Source: Acholeplasmatales bacterium DTU067 (lineage in GTDB: Bacteria > Bacillota_I > Bacilli_A > ML615J-28 > CAG-698). Taken from it: 58,433 bases of DNA. Of the stretch, positions 40,617-49,399 are shown piece by piece. The stretch's first letter is position 1, and the number at the start of each line of letters is the position of its first letter. The stretch spans positions 19,750 to 78,182 of the forward strand of contig LFRY01000057.1 in assembly GCA_001512995.1 (NCBI GenBank), read 5' to 3'. The notes beneath the pieces were generated by a model, which was not told where the DNA came from, made no database searches, and saw only the letters and a list, made by a program, of their open reading frames with translations. A program made the translations under genes and the position numbers.

Positions 40617-40877
40617 TTAGACCTGATTTACCAATTTCGAAAGCCGCGACTTCTTCCGGCTGACAAAATTCTTATGGTAAATGCCTTTAGCTAAACCCTT
40701 GTCTAATTTTTTGAAAGCAAAACTTAAAGCTGATTTCGCTTCTTCAAGATCATTATTATGGACTGCCGTTTCGACTCTTTTGATGGCTGTCTTAACGGAT
40801 GATTTGAAAGCGGCGGTCTGTAATCTTTTCTTTAAATTTGAGCGATTACGTTTTTCCTGTTGTTTGATATTAGCCAT
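40617..40877 (-). CDS. rpsT: 30S ribosomal protein S20
   Basis: 86-residue basic helical protein that binds 16S rRNA early in 30S assembly. Opening MANIKQQEKRNRSNLKKR and KSSVKTAIKRVETAV are typical of S20, as is the late KGIYHKNFVSRKKSRLSKLV. GGAGGTA precedes the ATG. It is divergent from gpr, as in Bacillus, and monocistronic. A second U-tailed hairpin lies upstream on the same strand (40912-40945). Confidence 0.97.
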   Translation of the reverse strand: MANIKQQEKRNRSNLKKRLQTAAFKSSVKTAIKRVETAVHNNDLEEAKSALSFAFKKLDKGLAKGIYHKNFVSRKKSRLSKLVNQV

Positions 40878-40911
40878 ATTTACCTCCAGATTTTATACAA
40901 CTTATTTTACC

Positions 40912-40945
40912 AAAAAAGCATCCGAAAAGCAAGGCTTTTAGATGC
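40912..40945 (-). terminator. U-tailed hairpin upstream of rpsT on the minus strand
   Basis: Reading the minus strand: GCATC-a-AAAAGC type arm, CTT loop, GCTTTT-GATGC arm (stems 40945-40934 and 40930-40918), followed by six T (40917-40912). It looks like a real terminator but lies in the gap between the divergent rpsT and gpr, where no minus-strand gene precedes it. An rpsT leader attenuator or the end of a short RNA are possibilities. Confidence 0.55.
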
Positions 40946-41024
40946 AAAATAAATAGCCATGATGTAAATATTTGGAAATCGTAAAAATTTGGAAAAGGCA
41001 AACAATATTCAAAGAGGTGATAAT

Positions 41025-42077
41025 ATGAATTTAGAGAAGTTTCAAATCCGAACAGATTTGGCTTTCGAAGCCTTGGATCTGAAGAAAACGACATATGCCG
41101 AGGAAGTAATCAATGAAGAATTTGAAGAAGACAATCTCATCATCAGGAGAACGGTCATATCGGAAAATGTCGGCAGGGAAATCGGAAAGAAACCGGGATT
41201 ATACTATGTCTTGGATACAAAAGCTATAAAAACTCATGATCATGACGAACTTAAGAAGTGTGAAAACGCCCTCACACAAATTATCAAAGAAGTGCTCAGG
41301 GCAGAAAACATTACGGAAAAGAGCAGGGGGTTGGTGGTGGGGCTCGGGAACATCAATGTCACTCCCGACTCCCTGGGCCCCATCGTCATTGACAATGTCA
41401 TCGTTACAAGGCACATGTTCCTCCTCAATCCGGAAGAAGTTTCCGAAGGCATCAGCGACGTTTCCGCCATTGCCCCCGGAGTGATGGGAAACACGGGAAT
41501 AGAGACCTATGACATCATCGAAGCGGTTGTAAAAAAGATCAATGTCGATTACCTGATTGTCGTTGATGCTTTGGCCGCGCGGTCCGTGGCAAGGGTGAAC
41601 AAAACAATCCAGGTTACAAACACGGGGATATCCCCCGGCTCCGGCGTAGGGAACTCAAGAAAAGAAATCAGCAAGGAGACGATGGGGATACCCGTGATCG
41701 CAATCGGTGTTCCGACAGTCGTTGATGCGGCTACGATTGCGAGCGACACGCTTGATTTGTTGCTGCGTTACTTGAACCACAAAATTGAGCAACAAAACCG
41801 CCCCATTCAGAACATCAGCGTCGGTCCGGAAAAAATTGATGTTGAGAGAACCGAATTGCCCGATGAAGAGTATCGCAAAGAATTCATGGGTGAGTTTGGT
41901 CGTTTGAGTGAGGAAGACAAAATTAAACTCTTGGAAGAAGTGCTCACTCCCAACGGTTACAATATGATGGTGACCCCCAAAGAAGTGGACCTCGATATTT
42001 CCGATCTGTCCGAAGTGATCAGCGGCGCGATCGACAGGTCTTTGCATACGATTGTTGATAATGGAATAATCGCTTGA
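41025..42077 (+). CDS. gpr: germination protease Gpr
   Basis: Aspartic-type (A25) endopeptidase made in the forespore as a zymogen, which degrades small acid-soluble spore proteins at germination. 350 residues. The N-terminus MNLEKFQIRTDLAFEA carries the pro-region with an IRTDLA-like autoprocessing site as in Bacillus Gpr. Core motifs are GLGNINVTPDSLGP, MGNTGIETYDII, VDALAARSVARVNKTIQVTNTGISPGSGVGN and GVPTVVDAATI. The start at 41025 follows GAGGTGA by 4 bases. I find no convincing sigma-G promoter; GTAAA (40981) with CAATATT (41003) at 17-base spacing is a weak candidate. Confidence 0.95.
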   Translation: MNLEKFQIRTDLAFEALDLKKTTYAEEVINEEFEEDNLIIRRTVISENVGREIGKKPGLYYVLDTKAIKTHDHDELKKCENALTQIIKEVLRAENITEKSRGLVVGLGNINVTPDSLGPIVIDNVIVTRHMFLLNPEEVSEGISDVSAIAPGVMGNTGIETYDIIEAVVKKINVDYLIVVDALAARSVARVNKTIQVTNTGISPGSGVGNSRKEISKETMGIPVIAIGVPTVVDAATIASDTLDLLLRYLNHKIEQQNRPIQNISVGPEKIDVERTELPDEEYRKEFMGEFGRLSEEDKIKLLEEVLTPNGYNMMVTPKEVDLDISDLSEVISGAIDRSLHTIVDNGIIA

Positions 42078-42090
42078 TGCATATAAATGA

Positions 42091-42333
42091 ATGATGGATA
42101 AAGTAAAATTCATTTTCATTTTCAGCCTGGGCTTGTTCTGTTTCATTTATAATCTCGTGCGCTTTGGCCTTCCTTCCTTGCCCGAAGATGTGCTCCGCGT
42201 CTTTCTCCAAGGTCAGCTTGGAGGAGGAGCGGATTCATCGTTCATCGGCACGGTTTTTGATTGCTTGCTCAGGTTTGCCTGCAATGTGGACATAAACGAT
42301 TTAAAAACATATTTCAAAAGTTTCGGAGTTTAA
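42091..42333 (+). CDS. small membrane protein of unknown function
   Basis: 80 residues: one hydrophobic helix (VKFIFIFSLGLFCFIYNLV, about 5-23) then a short soluble part with LPSLPEDVLRVFLQG and two cysteines. It starts 13 bases after gpr without a good SD, so translation may be coupled or weak. In Bacillus this position is held by spoIIP, which this is not. Sporulation role possible from context only. Confidence 0.5.
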   Translation: MMDKVKFIFIFSLGLFCFIYNLVRFGLPSLPEDVLRVFLQGQLGGGADSSFIGTVFDCLLRFACNVDINDLKTYFKSFGV

Positions 42334-42334
42334 A

Positions 42335-42604
42335 ATGAGAAAATTAGTTTACGTTTTTTTGCTTGTCTGTATTTTTGTGTTTGGCATAACGCTCGGAAAA
42401 TCCGAGCCGCGATCGGAAAGCGGCAGGATTCAGGAGAGGATTGAGGAATTTGAAAAAGAAATCCAAACTCCCGGCAATCGCTACAGCCCCCGGGAGAAAA
42501 TTGATCCCAATCTTGCGAATGAAATCGCAAAGACGGGCGAAAATCTCATCACCAAGGGTTTTGATTATTTATTGGAGGCAATCAACTCTTTGATTCAGAA
42601 ATGA
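42335..42604 (+). CDS. small exported or anchored protein of unknown function
   Basis: 89 residues with an N-terminal hydrophobic helix (LVYVFLLVCIFVFGITLG) and a charged helical remainder (RIQERIEEFEKEIQ, NLANEIAKTGENLITKGFDYLLEAI). It begins 1 base after the previous stop with CGGAG upstream, so the two small genes form a unit after gpr. No family recognised. Confidence 0.55.
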   Translation: MRKLVYVFLLVCIFVFGITLGKSEPRSESGRIQERIEEFEKEIQTPGNRYSPREKIDPNLANEIAKTGENLITKGFDYLLEAINSLIQK

Positions 42605-42630
42605 GCGGCGCTGCGCGCCGTTTTCATTTG
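42605..42630 (+). terminator. intrinsic terminator ending the gpr unit
   Basis: CGGCGC (42606-42611), TGC loop, GCGCCG (42615-42620), then TTTTCATTT; outer bases AAATGA/TTCATTT may extend the stem. Confidence 0.8.
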
Positions 42631-42685
42631 CAAGCGGAATGCCCATGTGTTAAAATATAAATAAATTGCATGAGCGGGTGAAGAT

Positions 42686-43837
42686 ATGAAAAGAAAAATC
42701 ATAATCATAGGAGGCGGCGCTTCGGGCATCGCCTGTGCCTTAAGGATGAAAATGAGGAACCCGGAACTCGATTGCCTGATTTTGGAACAAAATCCCCGCA
42801 TCGGGAAAAAAATCTTGAAAACCGGAAACGGAAAATGCAACATCAGCAATCTCCGCATGGCTTCCGAACATTACAATCAGCCGGATTTTATTGCCAGGTG
42901 CTTGGAAAGTTTCTCCGTAAATGACTTGGTCGAATTTTTCCGAAGGCTCGGACTGCTTCTCCGTGCCGATGCCGCGGAGAGGCTCTATCCTCACAGCGAA
43001 TATGCGAACACCGTTTTGGAAGTTTTGCTTCAGGCTTTAAGCAAATATCGCATTGAAGTCCTGTGCAACCAGCGCGTCAGGGAAATCCAACAAGGGGACG
43101 GTTTTGAAATCCTGACCGAAGACAGTCGTTTCTTTTCCGATGTCCTCGTGATTGCCACGGGTTCGCTGGCGCAGGAAAAAACTAACGGCTATGAGCTTTT
43201 GGGAAACCTGGGGCATTCGCTCACCCCGCTGGAACCGGGCCTGGTCGCTCTCGCAACGAAAGAAAATATGAGCAGCCTGCGGGGAATCAGGGTAAAATGC
43301 AGAGCGAAACTCCTCGACCGCGGGAAAATCATCCATGAAGAATCGGGCGAAATTCTTTTCAAAGAAAAAGGGTTGTCGGGAATTCTGGCGCTGAACCTTT
43401 CCCGCCATGCAAGGCCCGGAAACATCGTCAGTTTGGATTTGTTTCCCGATGTTGACATCCTTCGCTTTTTGGAGGAAGCTTTGGCAGAGAAAAGCATGGA
43501 TGAAGCGCTCCTGGGGATATTACCTAAGATGCTTGCACATGAGGTATTGAAAAGAAACATAAACCATGATTTGCAAGCAATCCATGCGACTCTACGGGGA
43601 CTCACCTTTGAAATAACGGGTAAATTCGGTTACGAATTTGCGCAGATTACGCTCGGGGGCGTGCGCATTGAAGAAATCAACCATGATTTTTCTTCAAAGA
43701 AAAATCAGGATCTCTATGTCATCGGTGAAATTCTCGACGTGGACGGGGGATGCGGCGGTTATAATCTCCACTTTGCCTGGATGAGCGGGATCTTGGCTGC
43801 CGATGCCATTGCCGATCGCTTTGAAAAAAACTTATAA
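42686..43837 (+). CDS. HI0933/YhiN-family flavoprotein
   Basis: NAD(P)/FAD-binding oxidoreductase of the HI0933-like (BaiN/YtfP) family; physiological substrate unknown. 383 residues. FAD-binding IIIIGGGASGIACAL at the start, KKILKTGNGKCNISN (family hallmark), VIATGSLAQEKTNGYELLGNLGH, GGVRIEEI and the C-terminal LYVIGEILDVDGGCGGYNLHFAWMSG. A TAAAAT -10-like element lies about 30 bases upstream. It separates the gpr block from the pgsA-recA block. Confidence 0.88.
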   Translation: MKRKIIIIGGGASGIACALRMKMRNPELDCLILEQNPRIGKKILKTGNGKCNISNLRMASEHYNQPDFIARCLESFSVNDLVEFFRRLGLLLRADAAERLYPHSEYANTVLEVLLQALSKYRIEVLCNQRVREIQQGDGFEILTEDSRFFSDVLVIATGSLAQEKTNGYELLGNLGHSLTPLEPGLVALATKENMSSLRGIRVKCRAKLLDRGKIIHEESGEILFKEKGLSGILALNLSRHARPGNIVSLDLFPDVDILRFLEEALAEKSMDEALLGILPKMLAHEVLKRNINHDLQAIHATLRGLTFEITGKFGYEFAQITLGGVRIEEINHDFSSKKNQDLYVIGEILDVDGGCGGYNLHFAWMSGILAADAIADRFEKNL

Positions 43838-43840
43838 ATG

Positions 43841-43869
43841 TTTACTAATGCCGCTTTTTATTGTATAAT
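43841..43869 (+). promoter_or_regulatory. sigma-A type promoter of pgsA-recA
   Basis: TTTACT (43841-43846), 17 bases, TATAAT (43864-43869). It begins 3 bases after the flavoprotein stop. Confidence 0.7.
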
Positions 43870-43898
43870 AGTTATAAGCAAACAAGGAGAGAACAGGT

Positions 43899-44513
43899 AT
43901 GAATCTGCCGAATAAACTGACGGTTGCGCGAATTTTTGCGATCCCGTTGATCATTATCGTTTCATTAATTCCTTTTTTTTCAAGCATAACTCTTTTTGGA
44001 AGCGCCGGCAACGAAGTGACTTTGGAAAACATCTTGGTTTTCGGAATTTTTTCCTTGGCCGCTTTCACTGATTTTCTCGACGGACACATTGCCAGGAAGC
44101 ATAACTTAATTACTGATTTCGGAAAATTCATGGATCCGCTTGCGGATAAGCTCCTTGTGCTCACGGCGCTGATTTATCTGCTTGAAAGAGGAAGGTTCCA
44201 GGTTTTTGGCTTTCAGCTGGGATTTGTGATCACAATCATTCTTGCCCGGGAATTCATGGTCACCGGCATCAGATTGGTCGCGGCCGACAACCAACAGGTA
44301 ATCGCTGCGAGCAAGCTTGGCAAAGCAAAGACGGTGTCGCAGATGTTTGCGATCCTGTTTTTGCTGGTGAACAACTATCCCTTCACTTTGCTCGGGGATT
44401 TGGGAAGGGAAATCACTGCCATTGTTTTGATTGGCTTGGCAGGAATTTTGACTCTGGTATCGGGATTTGATTATTTTATTAAAAATAGAAACATCATATT
44501 GAATAGCAAATAA
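43899..44513 (+). CDS. pgsA: CDP-diacylglycerol-glycerol-3-phosphate 3-phosphatidyltransferase
   Basis: Membrane enzyme that makes phosphatidylglycerol phosphate. 204 residues with the CDP-alcohol phosphotransferase motif DGHIARKHNLITDFGKFMDPLADK (about 67-90), giving the DG-x2-AR-x8-G-x3-D-x3-D pattern, and four to six membrane segments. GGAGAG and CAGG precede the ATG. recA follows after 9 bases; cinA, which sits between them in Bacillus, is missing. Confidence 0.94.
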   Translation: MNLPNKLTVARIFAIPLIIIVSLIPFFSSITLFGSAGNEVTLENILVFGIFSLAAFTDFLDGHIARKHNLITDFGKFMDPLADKLLVLTALIYLLERGRFQVFGFQLGFVITIILAREFMVTGIRLVAADNQQVIAASKLGKAKTVSQMFAILFLLVNNYPFTLLGDLGREITAIVLIGLAGILTLVSGFDYFIKNRNIILNSK

Positions 44514-44522
44514 GGAGTAAAA

Positions 44523-45518
44523 ATGGCAGAAGAGAAAATGAAAGCCTTGGAATCAGCTTTTAAACAAATCGAAAAGCAATACGGAAAAGGCTCCATAATG
44601 AGATTGGGGGAAAAAAACCTGGAAGAAATGGAGGTCATTTCTTCGGGTTCGCTCTCGCTTGATTTGGCCCTGGGCGTCGGCGGTTATCCAAAGGGAAGAA
44701 TCATAGAAATATACGGCCCCGAAAGCAGCGGGAAAACGACTTTTGCTTTGCTGGCGATAGCGGAAGCGCAAAAGGCCGGCGGGTATGCCGCATTCATTGA
44801 TGCCGAACATGCATTGGATCCTGTTTATGCGAAGAATCTGGGCGTCGATGTTAACAATCTGATTATCTCGCAGCCGGACACTGGCGAACAGGCCTTGGAG
44901 ATTGCGGAACACTTAATCCGCAGCAACGCCATTGACGTCATCGTCATTGACTCTGTCGCTGCTTTGGTACCGAAGGTTGAAATCGACGGCGACATGGGTG
45001 ATTCCCACATCGGGATGCAAGCGCGCCTGATGTCGCAGGCGATGCGTAAATTGAGCGGTGCGATTTCGAAAAGCAAAACGATTGCGATCTTCATCAACCA
45101 AATCAGAGAAAAGGTAGGCGTTCTTTTCGGTTCTCCGGAGACGACTTCCGGCGGCAGGGCATTGAAGTTTTATGCCACGATCCGTCTTGACATCAGACGC
45201 ATCGATGCCATAAAACAGGGGACTGAAATTATCGGGAACCTGACCCGCGTCCGCGTTGTCAAAAACAAGGTTGCCCCTCCCTTCAAGGCGGTTGAAGTTG
45301 ACTTGATTTATGGTAAGGGCATCTCCCGTGAAGGAGAGATCCTCGACCTTGCCGTCAAAAACGACATAATCATGAAAAGCGGTTCTTGGTATGCTTACAA
45401 TGATGAGAAGCTGGGCCAGGGCCGTGAGAACGTGAAAGATTATTTAAAAAACAACGTCAATCTTTGCCAGGAAATTGAAGCAAAAATCAGAGAATTATAT
45501 AAAAACAAAAGCCTATGA
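44523..45518 (+). CDS. recA: recombinase RecA
   Basis: DNA strand-exchange protein and LexA co-protease. 331 residues. Walker [13 protein letters not shown] (about 66-77), [27 protein letters not shown], loop 1 and 2 region [20 protein letters not shown] and [15 protein letters not shown]. The C-terminal tail is short and less acidic than usual ([14 protein letters not shown]). It is 9 bases after pgsA with AAGGAG as SD and appears to share the pgsA promoter; no LexA-type operator is evident. Confidence 0.98.
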   Translation: MAEEKMKALESAFKQIEKQYGKGSIMRLGEKNLEEMEVISSGSLSLDLALGVGGYPKGRIIEIYGPESSGKTTFALLAIAEAQKAGGYAAFIDAEHALDPVYAKNLGVDVNNLIISQPDTGEQALEIAEHLIRSNAIDVIVIDSVAALVPKVEIDGDMGDSHIGMQARLMSQAMRKLSGAISKSKTIAIFINQIREKVGVLFGSPETTSGGRALKFYATIRLDIRRIDAIKQGTEIIGNLTRVRVVKNKVAPPFKAVEVDLIYGKGISREGEILDLAVKNDIIMKSGSWYAYNDEKLGQGRENVKDYLKNNVNLCQEIEAKIRELYKNKSL

Positions 45519-45545
45519 GACCGAAAAATTTCGGTCTTTTTTTCT
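45518..45545 (+). terminator. intrinsic terminator after recA
   Basis: AGACCGAAA (45518-45526) pairs with TTTCGGTCT (45529-45537), followed by seven T. Confidence 0.9.
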
Positions 45546-45664
45546 ACATTTTTCTGCCAGGGGGTCCCCTTTTTCAGACAAATATTTCGCCCTTCTCGGA
45601 AGATTATTTCTGAAAAGACGGATGAACGTAAACAAAATTCCTGTCAGGGACGAGTATCTTTTAA

Positions 45665-45693
45665 TTGACTAGTCCCCCTTTTTATAGTATAAT
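45665..45693 (+). promoter_or_regulatory. sigma-A type promoter of rny
   Basis: TTGACT (45665-45670), 17 bases, TATAAT (45688-45693). The 120 bases between this and the recA terminator hold nothing I can support. Confidence 0.75.
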
Positions 45694-45744
45694 TAATTAA
45701 GTAGACTGAACTATATTCCATATATTTGGAGGTGCAAGAACAAA

Positions 45745-47331
45745 ATGCAAGAAATCGACCTGTTATATCTGGTTGGTTTCGATCGCATTGCTATTTTTGT
45801 TATTGCATCCATATTGCTTGTATTATTAGGATTTGGACTCGGTTACTTTATTTTCTATAAAAACTATCAAAGAGCGGGCAAAACTGCCGCGAAATTGATA
45901 GATGATGCTAAGAAACTTGCTGAAGAGAACAGAAAGACCATCTTGTTGGAGACCAAACAGGAGATCTTTCGTTTAAAACAAGAAGTGGAGCGCGAAATCA
46001 AAGAAAAACGGCGTGCTGCCAGTGAGCTTGAACAGAAGCTGGCTCAGCGCGAAGAACGTTTGGATAACAGAAGCGCTAATTTGGATAAACGCGAAGAATT
46101 ATTAAGCAAGAAAGAATTGGCACTGGACGAAAGAAAAAAGGATCTTGAAATACAATTAAGCGAAGTGGATGCATTAATTGAAGAGCAGAATCATAAACTA
46201 CTTCAGGTATCCGGTTTGACCGTTGAGGAAGCAAAGGAAATCATTCTCGAACAAGTGAAAAAGGAAATGTCTTTGGAAATTTCCGCCATCATCAAGGAGG
46301 CGGAAGAAAAAGCAAAGACCGAATCTGTCCGTAAGGCCCAAAGTCTACTGGCCAATGCAATCCAGCAATACGCTAGCGATGTGATTGCGGAGAAGACAGT
46401 TTCGGTGGTGCCTTTGCCCAATGACGAGATGAAAGGCCGGATAATTGGTCGTGAAGGAAGGAACATTAGAACGATCGAAGCCACCACAGGTGTTGATATC
46501 ATCATTGACGATACGCCCGAAGCGGTCGTGTTGTCCTGTTTTGACCCCATCAGGAGAGAGGTTGCCAGAAGAACTTTGGAAACCTTGGTTGCTGACGGGA
46601 GAATCCAACCATCGAGAATCGAGGAATTGGTAGGAAAATTCAAAAAAGAACTGGATACTGAAATTAGGGAAGCCGGGGAACAGGCAGTCTTTGAAACCGG
46701 CATTGGAAAAGTTCACCCGGAATTGGTAAAATTAATCGGAAGGCTGAAATACCGCACAAGTTACGGCCAGAATGCCTTGGCGCATTCCTTGGAAGTGGCC
46801 TTCTTGGCGGGCAAATTGGCCGCTGAAATTGGAGTCAATGAAACGCTCGCAAGAAGAGCGGGTCTGCTCCACGACATTGGAAAAGCCGCGGATGCGGAAA
46901 TGGAAGGCAGCCACGTTGACATCGGCGTGGAACTTGCCCAGAGAAACCACGAGCACCCGGTCGTAATCGACGCGATTGCTTCCCACCACGGGGACCGCGA
47001 ACCGACGCACATCATTTCTCAATTGGTTGCTGCTGCGGACACGATGTCTGCTGCCAGACCGGGAGCGCGCAGCGAATCACTTGAAAATTACATCAAACGT
47101 TTAACCAAGTTAGAGGAAATCTGCAATGAATTCAAAGGCGTGGAAAAATCCTACGCCCTGCAAGCCGGTCGCGAAATTAGAATTCTTGTTAAACCGGATG
47201 AAATCAATGATCTTGAGACGCACAAACTGGCGCGCGACATTCGCATGAAAATTGAAAACAACTTAAACTATCCCGGGACCATCAAAGTGACCGTCATCAG
47301 GGAAACCCGGGTCCATGAAGTGGCGAAATAA
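45745..47331 (+). CDS. rny: ribonuclease Y
   Basis: Membrane-bound endoribonuclease that starts mRNA decay in Firmicutes. 528 residues: N-terminal membrane helix (about 12-35), long coiled coil (about 40-200, RREERLDNR-type repeats such as [20 protein letters not shown]), KH domain with [13 protein letters not shown] (about 230-242), and HD domain with [27 protein letters not shown] and [24 protein letters not shown]. In Bacillus rny (ymdA) lies close to ymdB; here the accessory island separates them. Confidence 0.97.
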   Translation: MQEIDLLYLVGFDRIAIFVIASILLVLLGFGLGYFIFYKNYQRAGKTAAKLIDDAKKLAEENRKTILLETKQEIFRLKQEVEREIKEKRRAASELEQKLAQREERLDNRSANLDKREELLSKKELALDERKKDLEIQLSEVDALIEEQNHKLLQVSGLTVEEAKEIILEQVKKEMSLEISAIIKEAEEKAKTESVRKAQSLLANAIQQYASDVIAEKTVSVVPLPNDEMKGRIIGREGRNIRTIEATTGVDIIIDDTPEAVVLSCFDPIRREVARRTLETLVADGRIQPSRIEELVGKFKKELDTEIREAGEQAVFETGIGKVHPELVKLIGRLKYRTSYGQNALAHSLEVAFLAGKLAAEIGVNETLARRAGLLHDIGKAADAEMEGSHVDIGVELAQRNHEHPVVIDAIASHHGDREPTHIISQLVAAADTMSAARPGARSESLENYIKRLTKLEEICNEFKGVEKSYALQAGREIRILVKPDEINDLETHKLARDIRMKIENNLNYPGTIKVTVIRETRVHEVAK

Positions 47332-47333
47332 AA

Positions 47334-47368
47334 AGGCTGCTGCCGTGAAGGCAACAGCCTCTTTTTTT
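47334..47368 (+). terminator. intrinsic terminator after rny
   Basis: AGGCTG-c-TGCC and GGCA-a-CAGCCT form a two-part stem (47334-47360), followed by a T-rich tail. Confidence 0.85.
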
Positions 47369-47489
47369 ATTGTTTTTTGGCTTTCCGAACATAATCAACC
47401 CCAAAATCAAGCAAAAAGCAACATGGACTTTCGGTTATTTGCGTGATTTGTCGGGAATGTGGTCATGCCAATGATATTGTTGCATTTAT

Positions 47490-48278
47490 TTAGCCCCAGA
47501 GTTTCCGATAGACAGCGATGTCGGCCGGGCCTAATTTAGAAATGCTCCTGATCCCCTGGACCATGACATTGTCATACGATTCGCAATAATCCCATCCTGA
47601 AAACTCTGCCATCCCCAGAGTGTGCCCGAATTCATGCATGACGGTTTTTAACCTTTCAGACATAACCATGTCCTGAAAATAGTAATCATTGTACCAAATT
47701 GACCAACCCTTGAGCCAATGCTTGCTCGTATAGGCAACGATGCTGTCCTTATCATAAAATAGATTGAGGGTCAGGTCGGTGCGGTCCCCCGCGCCTCGGT
47801 GGCGGATTTGCACTTGCCCAAGCTTGTTCCATTGGGCAGCCCCGATGGAAATGTAGTAGCTGAGGTTCGTGTAGTCCTTGTAGTAAATTCTACCATTTTT
47901 GACCGCATTAATGCCGCTCACCAATTTCGAATAATCCGAAACATGGAAATTGTCAATCACGCAACGGATTGTGGTCGTGCCGGTCGCGCCAGATAGCGCA
48001 GGTTTTACCCCGAAATAATAATAGCGGTCACGATCGGCATAGAACTGGCAATAAAAATTTTTCCCGGATGTATAGATGGCTCCTCTTGAGTTGGGATCGA
48101 CATCGTCATTTCTATCAACAAGTGTATAAAAATCATCGTAAACCATCACTTTCGGATCAAATCCACCCATTGAAGAAATGGCCAAATAATCCAATGTGTC
48201 GCGCTTAATTTTGAAATAGTGAGTCTCTCCGTACCACATCGTAAAGCCAATAAAGAAATCATTCTTGCTTTTCTGCAA
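47490..48278 (-). CDS. matrixin-like zinc metalloprotease, probably missing its N-terminus
   Basis: 262 residues from a TTG at 48278 that lacks an SD. The first 95 or so residues look like a PPC-type beta-sandwich (MWYGETHYFKIKRDT, DRYYYFGVKPA). The C-terminal domain resembles matrixins: AAQWNKLG, then MHEFGHTLGMAEF and Met-turn NVMVQG. The zinc motif HExxHxxGxx ends in E rather than H or D. A secreted protease of this type should have a signal peptide, but none is present; the reading frame begins 22 bases from the start of an oppositely oriented decayed gene, so the 5' end was probably lost at that junction. Function: extracellular proteolysis if complete. Confidence 0.6.
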   Translation of the reverse strand: MQKSKNDFFIGFTMWYGETHYFKIKRDTLDYLAISSMGGFDPKVMVYDDFYTLVDRNDDVDPNSRGAIYTSGKNFYCQFYADRDRYYYFGVKPALSGATGTTTIRCVIDNFHVSDYSKLVSGINAVKNGRIYYKDYTNLSYYISIGAAQWNKLGQVQIRHRGAGDRTDLTLNLFYDKDSIVAYTSKHWLKGWSIWYNDYYFQDMVMSERLKTVMHEFGHTLGMAEFSGWDYCESYDNVMVQGIRSISKLGPADIAVYRKLWG

Positions 48279-48300
48279 GCACTTGAAGATTTAAAATAGA

Positions 48301-48808
48301 ATGGGAGGGAAAATCATTAAAAGAATTGTATCCATTTTCTTATTCACAACAATCGGATTGCTGTGCTTGATTGGCACAGAAAAACTTGCCACCTCCATTG
48401 TAAAAGGCAGAGCGATGCAAGTGAAACAACAACCCTTCTTCCCGAATATGCTCATGGTCTGGATGAAGATCCATTCGAACGCTATGACTATTGCTTTGAA
48501 GGGATTGTTTTAAAAGTTGAACAAGTATCGCAGTACAATGGTTTCGGCACCGACATGCCCTACACTTATTTCCGCGTGAGAATCCTCAGGGATATTAAAG
48601 GGCAAACCGATAACGAAGTAATCATCAAATATTACGGTGGTTATGACGAAAATGGGGAATTGGTGCTACTGGAGAACGCGGAACTTCCAGAAATCGGCGA
48701 AATCTACACTTTTTATTGCAATCGAACCAATTTAAGATATCAGGATGACGGAAGAACGCTTGACGGATGTTATGTCGTTTTGGTCATCAAAACCAGCATC
48801 GGGAATGT
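48301..48808 (+). pseudogene. decayed membrane-anchored protein, plus-strand copy of an inverted pair
   Basis: A hydrophobic N-terminus (RIVSIFLFTTIGLLCLIG) is in one frame, but the body (TTTLLPEYAHGLDEDPFERYDYCFEGIV and MPYTYF, IIKYYGGYDENGELVLL, ELPEIGEIYTF) is in another, with the shift near 48405. GGGAGGG at 48303-48309 is 6 bases before ATT AAA AGA, so the original start was probably ATG at 48316, now ATT. The body is homologous to the minus-strand gene at 48732-49399 (MPYSYY, LFYGGYS, ELPRPGEYYLF). Homology ends near 48,800, after which the frame reads antisense through the other copy until 48968. Function unknown. Confidence 0.65.
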
Positions 48809-49399
48809 AATCTTCCAAAGGAAGCATTTGGGCCTTCGTTATTACTGTATAAGAATCCGCTTCGACACGTGTATTCTCCGCGTTTGCTTTTCTTACGGTG
48901 AAAAGATAATATTCACCTGGCCTGGGAAGCTCGGTGTTGTCTTCAAACACGATGAGCTGATTCCATAAACTATACCCCCCGTAGAACAGGAGTTTGTCGC
49001 AGGCATCCTCGCCTTTTAGGAATTGGATGTCCGCAAGCGAGTAATAGGAATAGGGCATGCGAAAGCCTGTCCCGTCATATTGTTTCGTATATAGTTTTTT
49101 CTCGACCCTCGCGATGAACACATAATCCGCCCACTCGGCAGCTTCTGAAATGTCTTTAAAATAAACGAGATGCTCGGCCTGTTCGATGCAACGACCTTTT
49201 CTTGCTGCCAACATCAAAATGAATCCCAAAAGCGCGATTAACAGTATTAATGCCACCAATCCGGAGTTATGCAGGAGCAATTCGCTTTTGTCATAATTTT
49301 TGTAATGACAACGCGGTCTTTGATCTGTTCATACCTCAAGTTGTTTTTGAAAACATCGCAAAAGGCCTTTTTGAATTTTTTTAGGAAGTTTCTCATCAT
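48732..49399 (-). pseudogene. frameshifted membrane protein coupled to the ECF sigma factor (candidate anti-sigma)
   Basis: Its ATG (49399) overlaps the sigma-factor stop (ATGA), the usual layout of an anti-sigma gene. The first frame gives MMRNFLKKFKKAFCDVF and runs out at TAA 49249-49247. Shifting frame at the A-run near 49298-49302 joins it to YDKSELLLHNSGLVALILLIALLGFILML, a membrane helix, and then to an outside domain (MPYSYY, LLFYGGYSLWNQLIVFED, ELPRPGEYYLF). So one base is missing or extra in a homopolymer. Its 3' end overlaps the oppositely oriented paralogue at about 48,800, where its C-terminus becomes antisense sequence. No zinc anti-sigma motif is visible. Confidence 0.65.

Noticed and set aside
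45475-45672. Open frame across the recA 3' end and terminator
   Set aside because: It overlaps recA out of frame, runs through the terminator hairpin and has no SD or family likeness.
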